A DNA stretch of 64,000 nt from Parus major (taxonomy: Eukaryota > Chordata > Aves > Passeriformes > Paridae). Location: assembly GCF_001522545.3 (NCBI RefSeq), contig NC_031774.1:47933423-47997422 (forward strand), given 5' to 3'. The position numbers and the translations under genes are program-made. The stretch's first letter is position 1. Each line of letters opens with the position of its first letter. Shown one piece after another: positions 1 through 17,205 of the stretch. A model generated the notes under the pieces. The model was not told where the DNA came from, ran no database searches, and saw only the letters and a list, made by a program, of their open reading frames with translations.

Positions 1-5771
<5,771 letters not shown>

Positions 5772-8700
5772 GATGACTGTTACTACAAACACTGGAAGAA
5801 AGGAAATCTTCAACAGTATTTGTCATGTGTATGTATGTGTGTATATATACATGTATATCTATATAAATACATAGAAGTAGAGACTTTGTTGATTAAGTGC
5901 TGCTACAATCATGGAAATGAAATGCAAGTTAATCATCCTAAGTCTTGATGGCAGAAAGTTTGGATGCAAATTGTTTGGAGGTGAGAGTTTTATTTGAGAA
6001 CAGAGCTAATACCAGTTTTGTATAGAAATGTAATGAAAGAGAGATCAACTTGGGTATAGTAAATACAGAGAGATATTTATATAGAAAGTGATTATTTTCT
6101 ACTGTAGATTTTTCTAGCAGCTCTTCCGCAGTTTGTCAGTTTTTGGGTTTTTTTGGTGCATTTTTTACTGTGGTATAATGTTATATGGGACTGTTCCAGG
6201 TCATGTTTTCTGGACATCTTCGTTTCCTAGATGGACCAAGTGGTTGGCATTGGCTTGGTTCTGATGAAGGCCAAGTTCATCATGTGTGAGTCTTCAGCAT
6301 GGCTGTAGACTCCTGGGCTATGTTCAAAATCATGAGTCTCAAGCCATGACAGGCAGATGCAGGCTGTCTATTACTTGCCCTCCAGGATCAGTAACTGGAA
6401 CTGGTACTCAATAATGTGATGCTGAACCTGCCTGCTGTTCAGGAGAAGGCACAGCTATTGCTGCTCTGCAGACCCTCTGAATTTCAAAGGAGAAAATGAT
6501 AAACAGAGTAGCAGCACAAGTTCCCATTTCTGTCTAGAGGTACTGGATTGCTGTGGTTTGTATATGTGTCCCTTCCAGGAAGCAAAAGCCCAATACCACA
6601 CTTTTCATCTCATTGGACTGCAATCCAGATTTCTTACAGCTGCTGTGTACTTTCATAAAGTTATTAATGTACTAAAAGAATGATGGGAAAATTGTGAAGC
6701 TTAATTAGTAGTGAATATGTCTGTGAGAAAGATAAAACTGAAAGAAAGGTTGGGCACTTCTGTGTTTTTGTGGGAATGAATTCAAGAGTCAGGTATGTCC
6801 TGGGGTAGAAACAACACAAGAAAAGTAGTGTGTGTCAAATGTGCAAGTGCTTATATCTCAGTATTAATATATCTCTGGGTTCTGGTGAGGGTCTTGGAAG
6901 TGATTTTTTTATAGCTGGCTTTAGGTAATGACTCTGATTATCCTTTGGATTTGTTCCACTGAGAGGCAACATTTTTACTACATTTTTTCCATGGGCACTT
7001 CATTTTCAAGAGCTGTTTCTTTTCAAGACAAGCTGTGGCCTTCCTTGCTTGAGAGACTGTAAAATCTTGAGACAAAAAAGAAAAGGCTGTTGGAAATCTG
7101 CCTTCACACCTGTAAAAATTAAGTAACAATACATAAAATGTATGTACTTTGGAGCAGCAGACAAATTCTTCTTCTATGTCTGCATATACTGTCTAGGTTT
7201 TCTGTCTCATATAGCTACTACCCTAATTCCAGAAAGCCTTGTCTGCAGGCACAGAGACTATTTTTGACACTTGCCTGCCACTGAGCTTGAGGCTGAGCTA
7301 AGAGCTGCTGAATGTATAGAGAGGTTAGGATTTTTGTCTTTTCTCTTTAAACCCATTTTCCTGCAGGGCTGGTGGACAGTTATTTAAATCAAAGAAGCAT
7401 GCCCCAAATCAGTACTTAAAACCAGTCACTGTCTATATTTTTTCCTTCTCTATGAGCTGTCCTTTAAAGCTAGGAGAGATGCAAACAGAGCTAGCAATGG
7501 GGAGAAAAGAAATTAGGTTATTTTGAGGCTGAGAAAAACAATTATGAGCTTCTGTGCATGTTATTTTCATATTTGAAGGCAGGATTTTGTGAAGATGGTT
7601 GAGGACAGACAAGACCTATACTGGGAAAAAGTTTGAGAAGCCCAGTTCTGAAAGATCAAAGGGAAAGAAAGCAAATTTTGTCCAATAAAATAACTGTAGT
7701 CTTAAGAATTATAGAAAAATTATGATTTTAATTTCCTAAAATAACTATTAATTCCTTCATAGCCACAGGACAATGAAAAGCAGGGGAGCTGCATAAATGG
7801 TGCACCATGTTTGTTTTTGCACCCCTCCTTATTCTTAGAATAGTAGAAAGGAAGTTGTTGGAAAGCTGCAGAGAAGTTTCCAGTGAAGAATTGAGCAGGA
7901 CAAGGTCTGGTGTGTAAACATGTAGGATCCATGAAAACACTGTTTAATGTAATGTACTGTCCCCAACCATTTTCTGATATTCTGTTGCCTTTGTAATTGT
8001 AGCAGTTACTCACAGACTTTTCTTCACTGTTCCTGCAGGCTGTCTAGTTAGGCCAGATCCTGCAAGCATTTTTGCATAAAGAGAAAAACATTTCCACCAT
8101 GACTAAAACCAGTTTGACACGATGGTACTTGCCCAGTGGGATTATTCTGCTGCCTAATGAATTTGCCAGTGGAGTGCTTTGCTTAAATTTCCTAGAATAT
8201 TAATCTTAGTGCAATTAGCAATGTTTACATCTCTCTCCCAGAGCACTGGACTAAACTCTTCAACCATGAAGAAAAGCATTAGAGTGGGAACAGCAAAGGA
8301 CCACTATTCTGCCAGTGAATCCAAGTGACACTTTTGTGTTGCTTTTCCCAAAGAAAATGCCCTACTTTCATGTGAAAATAGTAATAGTAATAGCAGGAGC
8401 ATTGGAAAACAATGAGTTCCACCTCCTGCATCCAAATCATCATCCTACATATTTTCATTGTTAGAGGCTGTGTTGTCAAGAAGGGCCAGACAAAACTTTA
8501 AATTAAGTAATTGGCTTGACAGGGTGACATGGCAAGCTGGGTGTAAGCAGCAAGTGCAGGCATTTCCTGCCTCAAACTGCACACTAACTGTACAGCTTCT
8601 CTGTCAGGAGAAAAAGTTAGTTTTAGGATGCAGGTACAAGGATACTGCAGGTGAGGGTCTGTGTGGGATACTGTCAGGTGTATTGAAGATCCCTAAATTG

Positions 8701-11700
8701 CAGTGGCCAGAGCTGGTTCAAGCTCTGATCTACTTTGATAGTGACAACATGCACACTATATTTCTGGATGTTGTGCTCTGGCTATGTTGACTACAACCAC
8801 TTTTGTCTTCTAGGAGGTTAGCGAAGGTTTAAATCAAACCATTGAAAAGGGGCACTAATTCATCATCAAGTTCAGAGAAGCTAGAGGGGAATGGAGTAGT
8901 GGCTGAGTGGTGGATGTTTCACAGGCATGGTCCTGTAAATTATGTTGCCTCTCAAGCTGTCAACACAGCTTGACTTGGAGGACTGTAGTTTCTCCTTTCT
9001 TTGGAGCCAGGCAGCTGGATAATTGATGTCACTCACTGAGGAGTGATGAGAAAGCCCAAACACATTTCCCAGAGCTGTTTTCTGAAGCCTTTCTTTAAAA
9101 GAAGAGGGTTCTGTGCTTTGCTGAGCACTTTGTGTATCAGCCTGAGAAAAAGATTCCACTTGATCAAAGCTTCAATTAAAACTGTTTAGCACAGAGAACA
9201 GTTAGAAAATCCTGACTACAGTTCATTCTGTGGCAGATGAAGCAAACCACTTTCTAAATGCTCTACCTCTGGAGGTGTTTTACCTCCAGCTCTGCTGTGT
9301 AACCTCACTGTACAAACACAAGAAGCACCTTTGCCCTGAAAAGTTACCGATGAGCCAACAGCCTAGGGTGCCCTAATGATTCTCTTTTAGGCCTCTAGAC
9401 ATCTGTGGCAACATATCAAGTAATCAAACTCCCTCTAAAGAATTTCTTTTTTTCTCAAAGCAGCCAGCAGCTCGACGCAGCAGCTGTGCAGCCACCATAG
9501 CAAAGAGACTAAAGGCTGAACAGTTATTCAGGTGGGTGCAATGGCACATTAGAAAGGAGAACTGAGTGGGCAAACCCACACAGATATTCCTGCTGTATTT
9601 TTATCTGCAAGTAGGAGTCTGTGCTTGCCCACAGCATTAGCACTCTGTATTTCTTGTCAACACACTAGAGAAACTGAAAAACCGATTTTGAAACTGATGC
9701 AACAATAGTAGCAGAGAGACTCATCTGCTACAAATAATGTAGTTAGCCTTTTCAGCAGGCAGATGAGGTTGTGGATATCTCAGAAGTAATGAGATCCCTG
9801 CTCCAAAATCCTCACTGGCAATAGGACTTCAGGCCACTTAGCATCCCACCCAACTGCTGAGCAGACTGTAATAACCAGTCCCAAATCAAGACTGAATAGA
9901 AGCATCCAGCCATTGCTGTCTTACCTGTACAGCCATTTGAACATAAAAGACAAAATACACCTTTGTGTCTGGGACCAAATGAAAGCAGGAGCCTCTAGCC
10001 TATGGATATGTATTTTTGTTATTAAAAGCTTATTTTGCTATTCTCAAGCAATTCCAGTTGTTAATATCCTCTTCACATTTCTCTGCAGGCTGCTGAGAGT
10101 TATTAATTTCATGTAGCCCTGTCCATTTATTCAAGGTAATTTGACTGAGTTTCCTGTGGCTAATCACAGAGTAGAATCTGGAAAATTGCTCTTTTTAAAG
10201 GTGATTTTCTTTTGAGGTAAATGGACTACAGATGAGAATCAGATCAAAAGGCGCCTGTGCTTTTGGAACATTTGGAGCTCTGGAGAATTGGATTTCATGT
10301 GGTTAATGCACAGGAAGGAAAGGGCAGTGAGGTCCCTGGTGATAATGTCAGCCATGAGGGTTCTGACAGGCAGAGCTGAGTGGTTCATTAACTGCTGCTC
10401 TGTCCCTCTGAGCCCTGCTGGCTTCCTGGACACACAGCCAGAGCTGAGTGTGAGCTAAACACCAGGTACAGCATGTCCCTCCTCACCTCACAGCCTGATA
10501 ATCCTCAGGGAAACAAGCACATTTGTTCCATTCACAGAGAAGAGCCAGAGATCAATATTCTGTTAGCTATAATGTTACTGGTACATTGTTCAGTCACCAT
10601 AAGGTCAAATTAACCTGCATTTAGCCCTTTACCCCTTGTCTAGGAAAGCAGTTAAGGCATCCAGAGCCTTACAGTCTCCTACTGTCCTTAATCTGACACT
10701 GACTTTTTGTGTTTTCCTCGTGCAACCTATCCTTGCCTTTTACCTCGTCTTTTCTGCTCAAAAATGCTCTTCTCTGGACATTTAGGGAACTCCTAACAGC
10801 TATGGACCAGTCATGTCCCATTTTAGTTTGTGGTCCTTCAGGCACAAAGGAGGAAGAAAGTGTCCAGTTACCTACATAAGCAGTTACAGGGAAATACTTG
10901 CCTTTGCAGAACAAAATGCTTGACAATTTTATCACATTCTGGCCTGTCCCAGCGCATTTACACTGAAACAACATGGCCAGATCTACTTTTGCTGGTTTGG
11001 AAATTACAGCAACACAGCCAGGAACTGGAAAAGAAAACCCTGATAACACAAACATGTCACAATCCTCTCAAGGACCTGTCTCTGAAGGCCATTTTTCCTG
11101 AGTGACATGGGCAGACTTGAGCTGTTGGTATCAAGGCAAGTGCCCTTTTGTGTGAGCACAAATAGTTTCCTTCTCTTTGGGACATTTTGGGAATATTGTG
11201 CCACCCATTCTATCTTTCCCAGGCTACTATTTTCAGTTGTAGAAAACACTCTAAGAGGTTCCTGTCTTGGTAGAATACATAGAAAATTTACCTCCCAAAG
11301 CTTTGCTTAGTCTTCCTGCAAAAGCAAAAACCACTGTATTTTCTTAAGCATGGAATGTTCATGAATCAAGTATTATCTGTACAGTAGCATTGTCTCATTT
11401 TAATCTTCAGTTTTTTGCCAGTAGGTCTCAAAGGAGATCTTACTATTATCCAGACTTTAAAGATGCTGAGAACAGAAGCAAGCAAGAGACTCACAGAGCG
11501 TCTTCAAAGTCACTGCCCAGTCCTTAGTCTGTATCATTCTTCATTCTTCCCCATGTTGCCCTGATGTGAACTCACGTCCATCTCTTTAAACTCACTGTCA
11601 CCATCACATTGTCTCTATGCCTTCATTTTATTTCTCCCCTTGTCTTTGCTATATTCTTTTCATTCCTTGGTATCAGAGCACATGAGCATTTGGAAGCCAG

Positions 11701-12915
11701 CAGTGTTCTTCAGCCTATTTTAGCCAGCTCCTTGGCTGACCTCTGAGAGTAAGGTTAGTGATCAGCAAGGACATTCCACAGTGAGGGCAAAGAACACAAG
11801 ATCTCTTCATGGGAAAAAAATCTTAATCATCATCTGCCTTAGCAAACCACAAAGTGTTTCCCCTAAGCAGAAGAGCAAGATGTGGCCATGAAGTTTTGTA
11901 GCTGTATCCATACAATGCAAAGTTACCTTTCAAAAACTCAGACCTTAAAATAAACTGCACTGTTCTACAGCCATCATTTAGTGAGCTTTTCCCAACCCCA
12001 AATCCTTTGTTTTTTTAGCAGCTCACAATCAGTGATAGTGCTCTTGGGTAAGGTGAGGGTAGCAGGAGCAGGCCCGAAGGAGAATGGAAAAGCTCCCTGT
12101 GGTTTCCTGTGGGGTCAGGGCCATTAAAGAGCAGCCTATTCAGTAAAGAAAAACAGCCATGGTGTGCTAAGCCATTTCAAATCTAGTCACACCTGCATTT
12201 CTCAGATGCACAGCCAAGCTGCTATAGCCAGACTGAGCATTTAGAAGTCTCATTGTACACTAAATACAGTGCATTCTTTTGCCAGAACTGAGGGAGCTGT
12301 GTAGCCTTGTGGTCTGGGAGCTTCCTGAGCTCCTGAGCTCAGTGATATCACATTTCCTGAGGAGTTGACTCCCACTAATGAACAAATAAGGTTGAACTGT
12401 TTCAGGTCTAGGCCTGGAACCCGTCTCAGTTGCTGCCTCCATAAGAATGATCAAAGTTCCTGAGCCTGCACACTGCAGTATCCAGAGGGACCTTTGCCTC
12501 CACCTGGAGTCAACTGCATTAATAACACTTCTTCTAGACTTCTGACATCTGCTTCACTGGATCAGTTTGCAGGACTAGCTGTGGCTTGCTGGGGTTTTCT
12601 TTTAAATGTAAGATATTTGTAATTTCCTAATCAAAAGCAAGAAAGAAAGAAGAATGCTGTATTTTTTTAAATGAGCAGGTAATAAAACTGAGTCTGAATA
12701 TTTTGATAAATGTGCTGGAAGGGTATATAATGTAGCAAACAGTTGCACTATTTTTTCCTAGTATGAGTACCTAAGCTGAGAAATACTTGTTCTTTTTCTG
12801 AGTCCTCTGCCAGTTCTGAAGTTCAGCAGTTTAGAAGGAGTGGAGTACAAAGTCTCAATGAAATGTGAAGATTATGTATGTATGTATGTAAATAAATCTG
12901 GTAGTTAGCTTTGTG
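5772..12915 (+). other. C14orf132: Probable long 3' UTR of C14orf132 (extent uncertain)
   Basis: The sequence after the stop codon carries no coding exon I recognise. It is AT-rich and nearly free of interspersed repeats, which fits a long 3' UTR. Candidate poly(A) hexamers on this strand include AATAAA at 7684-7689, 11949-11954, 12681-12686 and 12891-12896. Only the last has both upstream TGTA elements and a clear GT/T-rich downstream tract. The UTR could end earlier, in which case the remainder is intergenic. Transcript evidence is needed to set the end. Confidence 0.4.
5830..5874 (+). repeat. TG/TA-rich simple repeat with a Pumilio-type element in the 3' UTR
   Basis: About 45 bases of alternating TG and TA words start 60 bases after the stop codon. 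They include TGTATATA at 5840-5847, which fits the Pumilio consensus UGUANAUA, and a near match at 5852-5859. The repeat is seen directly; binding by Pumilio is inference. Confidence 0.5.
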
Positions 12916-12935
12916 AGGTAGCTTATTATGTTTGT
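12875..12935 (+). terminator. Candidate polyadenylation site for the C14orf132 3' UTR
   Basis: Four tandem TGTA words (12875, 12879, 12883 and 12887) run straight into AATAAA at 12891-12896. A GT- and T-rich tract follows at about 12900-12935. This is the textbook order of a strong vertebrate poly(A) site: CFIm motifs, CPSF hexamer, then the CstF element. Part of the TGTA array is simply a (TATG)n microsatellite, so chance is possible. Confidence 0.4.
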
Positions 12936-15900
12936 TTTTCAGTTATCTCAAATACTGCCTAATTATTTGGGGCTTCTTACCCCCCAGAAAAAAGCTAAAT
13001 GGTGACACTTTTGAAAGCATCTGTGCTTCACACAAAGTCACAGTCATATGGAAATTATATTCTTCAGTTCATGTAAAGCAACTTTACAGGAGCCCTTTAG
13101 TATGCACTGTTACTTTTTCTTAATAATCCTGGACAATTTAATTATCTTGTGCTTTCTCTCTGCTATCCTGTTTTGTACACTATCAGGTTTGCAGGAATTC
13201 TCTGTATTGTTTTTGTAATACATGGGTTGGTTTCTAGAAAAACCTTTACTGTTGTAATCATTGTTCTTGGATTGTGGAGCTCTATCTGTAAAGAAAAAAC
13301 AACTTTAAAAACACCCTCTGCTTTCTCCAAGTTTACTGTAACTAGCAAATTTAGTAAAGAGAAATGTATTCTTTTAAGCTCCTGTTATGTTCTTTTCCAG
13401 TTACTGACTGCTTTCACTGTGTGTGTAATTAGCACTGGTTTATTCCTTTACTATGGTGAAAATGACAAGTTTTGTTAATATAAGATGGAAATTGTGGTTT
13501 TGGATAAAGTTCTTCAAATTGATAATGGTGTGTGATTTTTCATTTTGTTATCCGTTATATCAACAGCCATCTCTGTTGAATATATGGCATGGAATATGTG
13601 AATATTCCATTACATTCCATAATATGAATATATGGCACTGTGGCTATTTCTACAGAAACTCATTTACCGGCTCTCAAAGTCCAAGAAGTGCCTCAACACA
13701 TCTGTGAGCCCAAAAAAGAAAAGTCTAATCTTCCTCAAACATTAGCTCAGAAGCCCTTACACCACGAGCCCTTGTGTCACTGCTCTGTGCCAGTTCTCAG
13801 CTGAGCTTGGCCATCCTGGCTCACACAGCTTGCAGGTGCCTTTGTGGCTGTGGCCCCAGAATCCTGACCTGGGGGATTAAAGGGGGCATCAGACCTCGCT
13901 GCAGGATGTCCAGCAAGCTACACCAAGGCAGAGAGTGGCAATAGGAAGAAAGGAAAACATTTAGCTTTGCTAATGCAACGCAGCATACTGATTATTTTGG
14001 GTCTTTCCTTATGATTCTCCTCAAGGGATTCTGTGAGGCAAGTAGAGTTTAGATCTGCTGAAAGAATGACAAAAGGACATGATAAGGGACCTCTTAAGCA
14101 CAATTTGAAATAAAAAAATTGACTTCCCTTTGAATGAAGCAAACTTGGAACATCATGAAGATACATGAACCAATCCTGATAGCAAGTCTGACAAAAATTC
14201 ATATAAAAAATAAAAATAAAAGCAAAAATAAAAGGCATGTTTTATCTAGTCCTAGTCTTTATCAATTTAGCAGCATTACATATTCCAGAATTTACCTGTC
14301 AAAATACAAGGCAGTGCAATTGCTACACTACAGCAATATCTAATTATAATTCACTTTTCCATTGCAACTATGGAGTCATACAGATCACATTTCTGTTCAT
14401 TTCTAAATTCTGCACAATATTAAGAAATGAGTATACTCCAGAAATGGAAAAGAATGTTCTGTTCAACAGTCATTTAAAAATTTAGCTATGTGTGTTCAGA
14501 CTAATAAAGCAAATTGAAATTGTCAGCACTGTTTCTTGCAAAGCATTATCAATATAAACAAGCTGTCTGCTAATGTAAATTGCTCTGTAGTCAGACTAAC
14601 AAAGAACATCAGTCTTTTAGCCCAAGAGAGCCTGTCCACCATAGCATTTCAACTGACATAATTTGCTGTGCCTAATGCTACATTACAGTTTTCTTTAGGA
14701 TAAAAATGATTAATTCAAATATCACCAAATGACTTCACTGCTTTAACTGCAGCAGGCACATATCTTACATGGGTGTAGGTGAAGTTCTTCTATAAACAAG
14801 GTGCTATCTATTTCAGTGCCTCCTGTCTTAACAGAAACATGGGACTCAAACAGGAGCCTGCCTTTTGCTATTGCTTGTAAAGGTGCTATTATGAGCTAAG
14901 CAAATCAGCCAAAAAAATTGTATTACATTTTGTAAAGACAGACCTTATGATTCTGAATACATGACATCAACTAGCTCCCATATTTCCCTGACATATTCAG
15001 ACAATCCTTGCCCATTAAAGGCAAGAAAGACTCCTTTTATGAAGATATTTTTGTCATTTCTGTTTTGAGTTACAGAGATTTTATGCCTACAGATGTTAGT
15101 TTGGTACAGAAAAAAAGGTTTACTTCTCTTTCAATTTCCCTAGTGACTCCTTAAAGGATAGGTAAAGTGATTTATGATTCCCTGGGCCTTCAGTGCAGCA
15201 ATTTTAAACAGAATTTTATTTTCTTGGGAGCTCAGCTCTTCTTCCAAGCACTTGGTGCTTTTAATTTTTTCTTTTAGTCTCTCTACTTTTTCATTTCTTC
15301 CCTTGTGCTAATACCCAAACTCTTGATCTCTATCAATATTTATTACTTGAAAAGACTGAGTAAATATACCTCAAAGTCCTCTGCAATAACAGCTGATGGA
15401 AACAAAATACTAAGTACTTATTTCTTTCACCTTCTGGTAAATCTAAACACCCATTAATTCCTTTGAAAGTCTCATGCTTCTGTGTTTTTTGAAATAATTT
15501 TTGTGACCACACCAGCTGCTCTTAGCTAAATGCATTTCTACCCTCTGTGCAATCTTCCCCAATAATTTCTGCTTGCTATTTACTGGCTTGATTTTGTTTC
15601 AGGTAGGTCCTATATTTTGAAATATATCTTGACTGGACTTTCCTAAAATCAGACTTAGACTTTGACCTTGTAAGAATTTTCCTTACCTTGTTGTTTCTTT
15701 TGTAGTTCAAGGATATGTAGAACTTAATTCTTCAAGTTGTTGTCCCAGTTGCCTTGCTTCTGATTGTAGGATACTCTAGATGAAACTTTGATTTTTCCAT
15801 CTTCCAATCACAACCTAGAATTTCTGTTCTTCAGTCAATTTTGGAAAAAAATACATTCTAAATGTGAAAAAACAAAACAAAGAAATAGAACTTAATATTT

Positions 15901-16450
15901 TGTCCTACTTCAGAATAATTCTGTTTAGCTTTGATTTTATCTGTGTGTTGAGACCTCTAAAATTACAAGAATCAGAACATTTTTAGTGCTGTACAATGGG
16001 ACAGCATAACTGCAAACAGCTTTGGACATTCACATGATAAAATTTTCAATGTATATATTCAATAAATTTTCAAACCTTGCCACTGAAGCAATTTTTAAAT
16101 TTATCAGTATGTGAAGAGCATACTGTGTCAAATTAATTTTATATATTTTTTTATTATCTATTATCTGTTCTGTGATAAAAACAGCTCATGGGATGTGTTT
16201 TAATGTGTGTCCAAGTGCCCAGTTAAGAATGTTTTCCGCAGTGAGGCTGATTTGGGTTAGATGAGAACCATCCATACTTTACAGCTCGACAGCAGAACTC
16301 TGCTTCGTTCAGTGCTTCTGTGCTTCCTGTGCATTAATTCTTGCTAAGACGGGGAAGAGCTGTCTCAGAAACCTGATGTGCCATGAGCAAATTACTTAGG
16401 GATCTAAAAATTTCTGCTTCCAAACTGACTGATTATCTGATCAGCACGGG
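12936..16450. other. Intergenic or distal UTR sequence, no gene seen
   Basis: No exon, RNA gene or known repeat is recognised. Open frames here (for example 13149-13478 and 14237-14485) are AT-rich and low in complexity. A small cluster of direct and inverted repeats lies at 13578-13637. A short A-rich run is at 14200-14235. Confidence 0.6.
13578..13637. repeat. Direct repeats flanking a 9-bp stem palindrome
   Basis: The 12-base word GAATATATGGCA occurs at 13578-13589 and 13626-13637. Between them ATGGAATAT (13589-13597) and ATATTCCAT (13602-13610) form a 9-bp stem with a 4-base loop, followed by a further CATTCCAT copy. The content is very AT-rich, so this may be local slippage rather than a defined element. 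Confidence 0.6.
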
Positions 16451-16454
16451 AAAT

Positions 16455-16680
16455 TGTCACAAGTGCTCGCAGAAGGCACAGCAGGGCTGCTCTGGCGAGG
16501 AGCTGCTGTGCTTCCCCTGGGTTTGGGGGCAGTGGGGCTGGGAATGGGGGCTCTGTGCCAGCTCCTGCCTGGGGCTGTGCAAGGGCTCTCCAGGACACAC
16601 ACAGGGCAGCCTCACACAGCTCACCTGGGAAGCTGGTTACAGGTTCCCCCATCTTCCCTGCACAGATAAACCCTCTGACT
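16455..16680. other. GC-rich patch with a G-quadruplex-type motif
   Basis: This patch stands out from its AT-rich surroundings. Five G-runs on the plus strand (16519-16521, 16525-16529, 16534-16537, 16540-16542 and 16546-16550), separated by loops of 2 to 4 bases, meet the usual G-quadruplex pattern. The patch is open in several frames on both strands, including a 181-codon frame at 16383-16928, but this comes from its base content. I see no protein family, and few CpGs, so it is not a typical CpG island. Confidence 0.6.
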
Positions 16681-17099
16681 CACTCCAGGGAAATAGGAAG
16701 TGCCTCCTTCAAACCTGCACAGAAAGTGACTTCCAATGTAACACATCCATTTTAAAAGGAAAGGACCACGGGAAAAGAATATCTGTTACATCAAGAGGTG
16801 AAGCAATGTTTTATATTAAAATAAAGCAGCAACAAAAATCCCCATCAAAACAAAAACAACAGAGCAAATTTGGCATAGAAATGAGGATAGTGTCTGTCAA
16901 CCACTTGACTATTTTCTCTGGGCTATAATACAAGCCACAGAAAATGCTATCACATCAGATAATCAGAACTGGAACACAGGGCTATTCCACAACTGGAAAT
17001 AAAAATCCAAACATCAGGAGTTGTTTTCCTACACTGCAGGTGTCAATTGCCTATTCTGTGCACTTCCCAGAGACAAAATAATAACACAATAGCAAGATT

Positions 17100-17205
17100 T
17101 AAGGAGGGAAAAAACAAACAAAAAAAATCAAAGCACAAAAGAAAACAAAAGAAATGCAAACAGGAAAAAAAAAACCCAAACACAAAACCACTAAAAAATT
17201 CCAGA
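17100..17205 (+). repeat. A-rich low-complexity tract
   Basis: About 100 bases dominated by A with scattered C and G (AAAC- and AAAG-like words). It could be the decayed tail of a retroposed sequence, but no body of a known element is recognised beside it. Confidence 0.7.

Noticed and set aside
16383..16928. Longest open frame in the window, 181 codons on the plus strand
   Set aside because: It sits on a GC-rich, G-run-rich patch that is open in other frames on both strands too. It has Trp/Gly/Cys-rich low-complexity sequence with no recognisable domain, and a Lys/Gln-rich end from an A-rich tract.
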